From Triatoma infestans (taxonomy: Eukaryota; Arthropoda; Insecta; Hemiptera; Reduviidae), in the NCBI GenBank assembly GCA_011037195.1, contig JAAEAF010001990.1:62001-126000 (forward strand): 64,000 bases of DNA, read 5' to 3'. Positions 62,135 to 64,000 of this stretch are shown piece by piece; position 1 is the first letter of the stretch, and every line of letters starts with the position of its first letter. The notes under the pieces are model-generated. The model had not been told where the DNA came from and did no database searches. It saw only the letters and a program-made list of their open reading frames with translations. The position numbers and the translations under genes are program-made.

Positions 62135-62560
62135 GTAAGTATGTCAAATTTAATGAAATTCGTCAGTGTTTTTATGGAGAAAATCTCAAAAATTGAAAAA
62201 ACTGTTCTGTAAAAATACACTTCCGCTTTACTAATTTTCTTGAAACTCGGAATGTTGGCAATCAATTTACTTCTAATTAATTTTGTCCAGGTGGTACAAT
62301 CTTTAGATGATTGTACAATCAACTAAGATAGCACTTTAGAGGCAAACATAACCCTCCCCCTTTCTTATTGAGGACCCCTGAATCCAAAAAAGTGGTTTTT
62401 AGAAAATAGTGCGTGTATGTGCGTATGTGTATAAGAACAGCATATCTCAAAAACGAAATATCGCAGAAAGTTCAAACTTGATATTCCGTTTAGGTATCAC
62501 CATGGGGGATCCGACAATGAGTTGTCTGTCAAAATTCCTCTGAATTACCACTTTACTATT
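62135..62560. repeat. Dispersed CACTTCCGG repeat family, right part
   Basis: Continues from 60727: AATTTAATGAAATTCGTCAG, then CACTTCCGCTTTACTAATTT and GAATCCAAAAAAGTGG, then GATATTCCGTTTAGGTATCA. The last block also occurs near 420 (GATTCCGTTTAGGTAC). Confidence 0.5.
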
Positions 62561-63140
62561 AGCTTGTTTTATCACTTTTTTGCGATATGAAAGGTCACAA
62601 ATCTTGCATCTTAAAGATATCAGTCACTACTTCACGACCAGCAATGTTATGGATTTTCTTTCTTGGATTCCCGTACTTAAGTCAATTGAATATTTCTGGG
62701 ATCTAAGAAGCCATAATAGAAATTACTAACTCATTTTCTGTATCCATTAATCAGCCAAGAAAAACAGCCAACTGTCCCTGGATCTTGTGAGAACTATGTC
62801 GAGACCATCTCAAGTTGTTCTGAATGCCAGCGATGGCAAATACTTTATTTAGAAGGCTTTCTCTATTTTTTACCACTTTAATAATTACATTCACCCTGAG
62901 TGCAATTTTAAAGTAGGAGTCTCCACGTATGTGAAAATTTATTATTTTGAACGGTAAACAAAGTAGGATGTCCTTAAAAAATAAATAAATTCAAAAGTAA
63001 TTAAAAATAGGGCAACATATACTATTTAATTGATAGAATTTGTTTTAAAATGATCTTATAATCAGTTATGAATGTATTGTTATACAAATTAAAAGTAAAT
63101 GATAATTTAAATAATATAATTAACAAACATCTATGGAAAA
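62561..63140. other. Intergenic, no gene seen
   Basis: AT-rich sequence without coding stretches or recognised repeats. Confidence 0.4.
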
Positions 63141-63149
63141 ATCAGTTAA

Positions 63150-63310
63150 ATATACAATGGAAAACGTTTAACACGAAACTGAGAAGACCAACATATTTTT
63201 TCGTGTTAAACGATGCTTGCGAAAGTTGTTTGGTTTAACGAAAAAATAAGCCGAAAAATCTGGGTGACGAATGTGACTGCAGACATCAAGTTTATTTTGT
63301 TCATCCAAGT
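63150..63310. repeat. Dispersed non-coding repeat (also at 1690-2215)
   Basis: Shares TTTAACACGAAACTGAG, TTTTTTCGTGTTAAA and AATAAGCCGAAAAATCTG with the left end, in the same order. Confidence 0.5.
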
Positions 63311-63359
63311 TCATCAAGTATTTCGTTTTGTTCACCAAGTATTTTGACTCGCTCAGTAA

Positions 63360-64000
63360 AAGTCAATAGGTTTGACAATAAATTAAAGAATGACGAATTC
63401 CTCCAGGCTTATCAGCATAGGCTTGTCTCTCAGCTTAGAGAAGTACCCACTGAAACGGGTGAATCAATAGAAGACATGTGGAAGCACTACCGCGATGCGA
63501 TAGCAACAACGGCTGAGGAGTTACTAGGACCACCTGAACGGATTGAAAGATTCCCGTGGTTTGATGAGGAATGTAAGATAGCAACAGATGCGAAGAACGC
63601 AGCCTATAAAGACAAGCTTAATAAGCGATCTACTAGGAGGTCTTCGGAAGAATATAGGGTAAGAAGGAGAGAGGAAAAGAAAATTCATAGAAGGAAAAAG
63701 AGGATATGGGAAAATAAACAATTAGAGAATATCGAAGCCCATAGAAGTGTAAATGAAAACAGGCTGTTTTACCAGAAAGTAAACAAAGGAAGGACCCCTT
63801 TTAAGCCAAAAGTGACTGCACTAAGAAAAGAGGATGGGATTTTATTATCCGGAAAAGAGGACATAATGCAAAGATGGTCACGACATTTTGGTAGCCTCTT
63901 AAATAGTAACAGCGCAGAAGAGGAAGTGTCACCTGAACTTGGGCAGATAGTAGAACACGGCGATGATGACATAGAACCACCCGATTTAGACGAGATAGAG
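63360..64000 (+). mobile_element. RTE-like LINE, internal part, runs off the window
   Basis: One long open plus-strand frame from about 63366 to the window end: FDNKLKNDEFLQAYQHRL, FPWFDEECKIATDAKNAAYK, a strongly basic stretch, then RLFYQKVNKGRTPFKPKV and RWSRHFGSLLNSN. This is the linker between endonuclease and reverse transcriptase of the same clade as 56740-59815 (compare FFQRVNRGRKLFKPR). No stop appears in this frame, so the copy may be better preserved; the endonuclease half upstream is missing. Confidence 0.75.

Noticed and set aside
1..64000. CRISPR array, operons, prokaryotic elements
   Set aside because: The genes are intron-containing animal genes, and no regularly spaced short repeats were seen.

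Overview
This is a window of an insect nuclear genome. It is AT-rich and intron-bearing, with long gene deserts full of decayed transposable elements. An Osiris-family gene (a family known only from insects) and LINE, BEL/Pao, hAT and SINE remnants support this. The order cannot be fixed from sequence alone; large repeat-filled introns suggest a hemipteroid or polyneopteran-type genome rather than a compact fly genome (inference).

Host genes, in order: an Osiris/DUF1676 gene (+, 4 exons, 2554-9618); the 3' part of Rab28 (-, three exons found, 16826-20979, N-terminal exons not found); a two-RRM RNA-binding protein (-, seven exons found, 23304-26021, C-terminus unresolved); eIF4E (+, 5 exons, 27262-29593, complete); FADD (-, 3 exons, 47266-48652, complete death-effector plus death domain adaptor); and an ELOVL6/Baldspot-type fatty-acid elongase (+, 2 coding exons, 49484-52645). 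RRM/eIF4E and FADD/ELOVL6 are head-to-head pairs separated by about 1.2 kb and 0.8 kb. All splice junctions reported were checked by eye for GT/AG and reading phase. The genes do not form a pathway; they are ordinary neighbours.

Mobile DNA fills the rest. The best resolved items are: a 450-bp hAT-type MITE with an 8-bp target duplication (10847-11296); an L1/I-like LINE (about 34672-42854) with a ~32-bp target duplication, itself interrupted by an internally deleted, GC-rich BEL/Pao element (36029-40063) with a 5-bp duplication; a 1407-bp solo LTR (60728-62134) with 11-bp inverted ends and a 5-bp duplication; an RTE-like LINE (about 56740-59815) and a second one running off the right end; R1-like, CR1-like and gypsy-like fragments; and two SINE-like families.

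The most interesting signal is a set of dispersed repeats carrying type-I hammerhead ribozyme motifs (CTGANGA core, stem II hairpin, GAAA, minimal stem III with GTC, pairing stem I). Two copies of one family look intact on the minus strand (4001-4038, 15249-15286). A copy of a second family (8480-8519) lies on the sense strand inside the third intron of the Osiris gene. Several decayed copies occur elsewhere, and a foldback element in Osiris intron 2 carries related degraded motifs in both arms. These look like Penelope-like or retrozyme-type ribozyme repeats.
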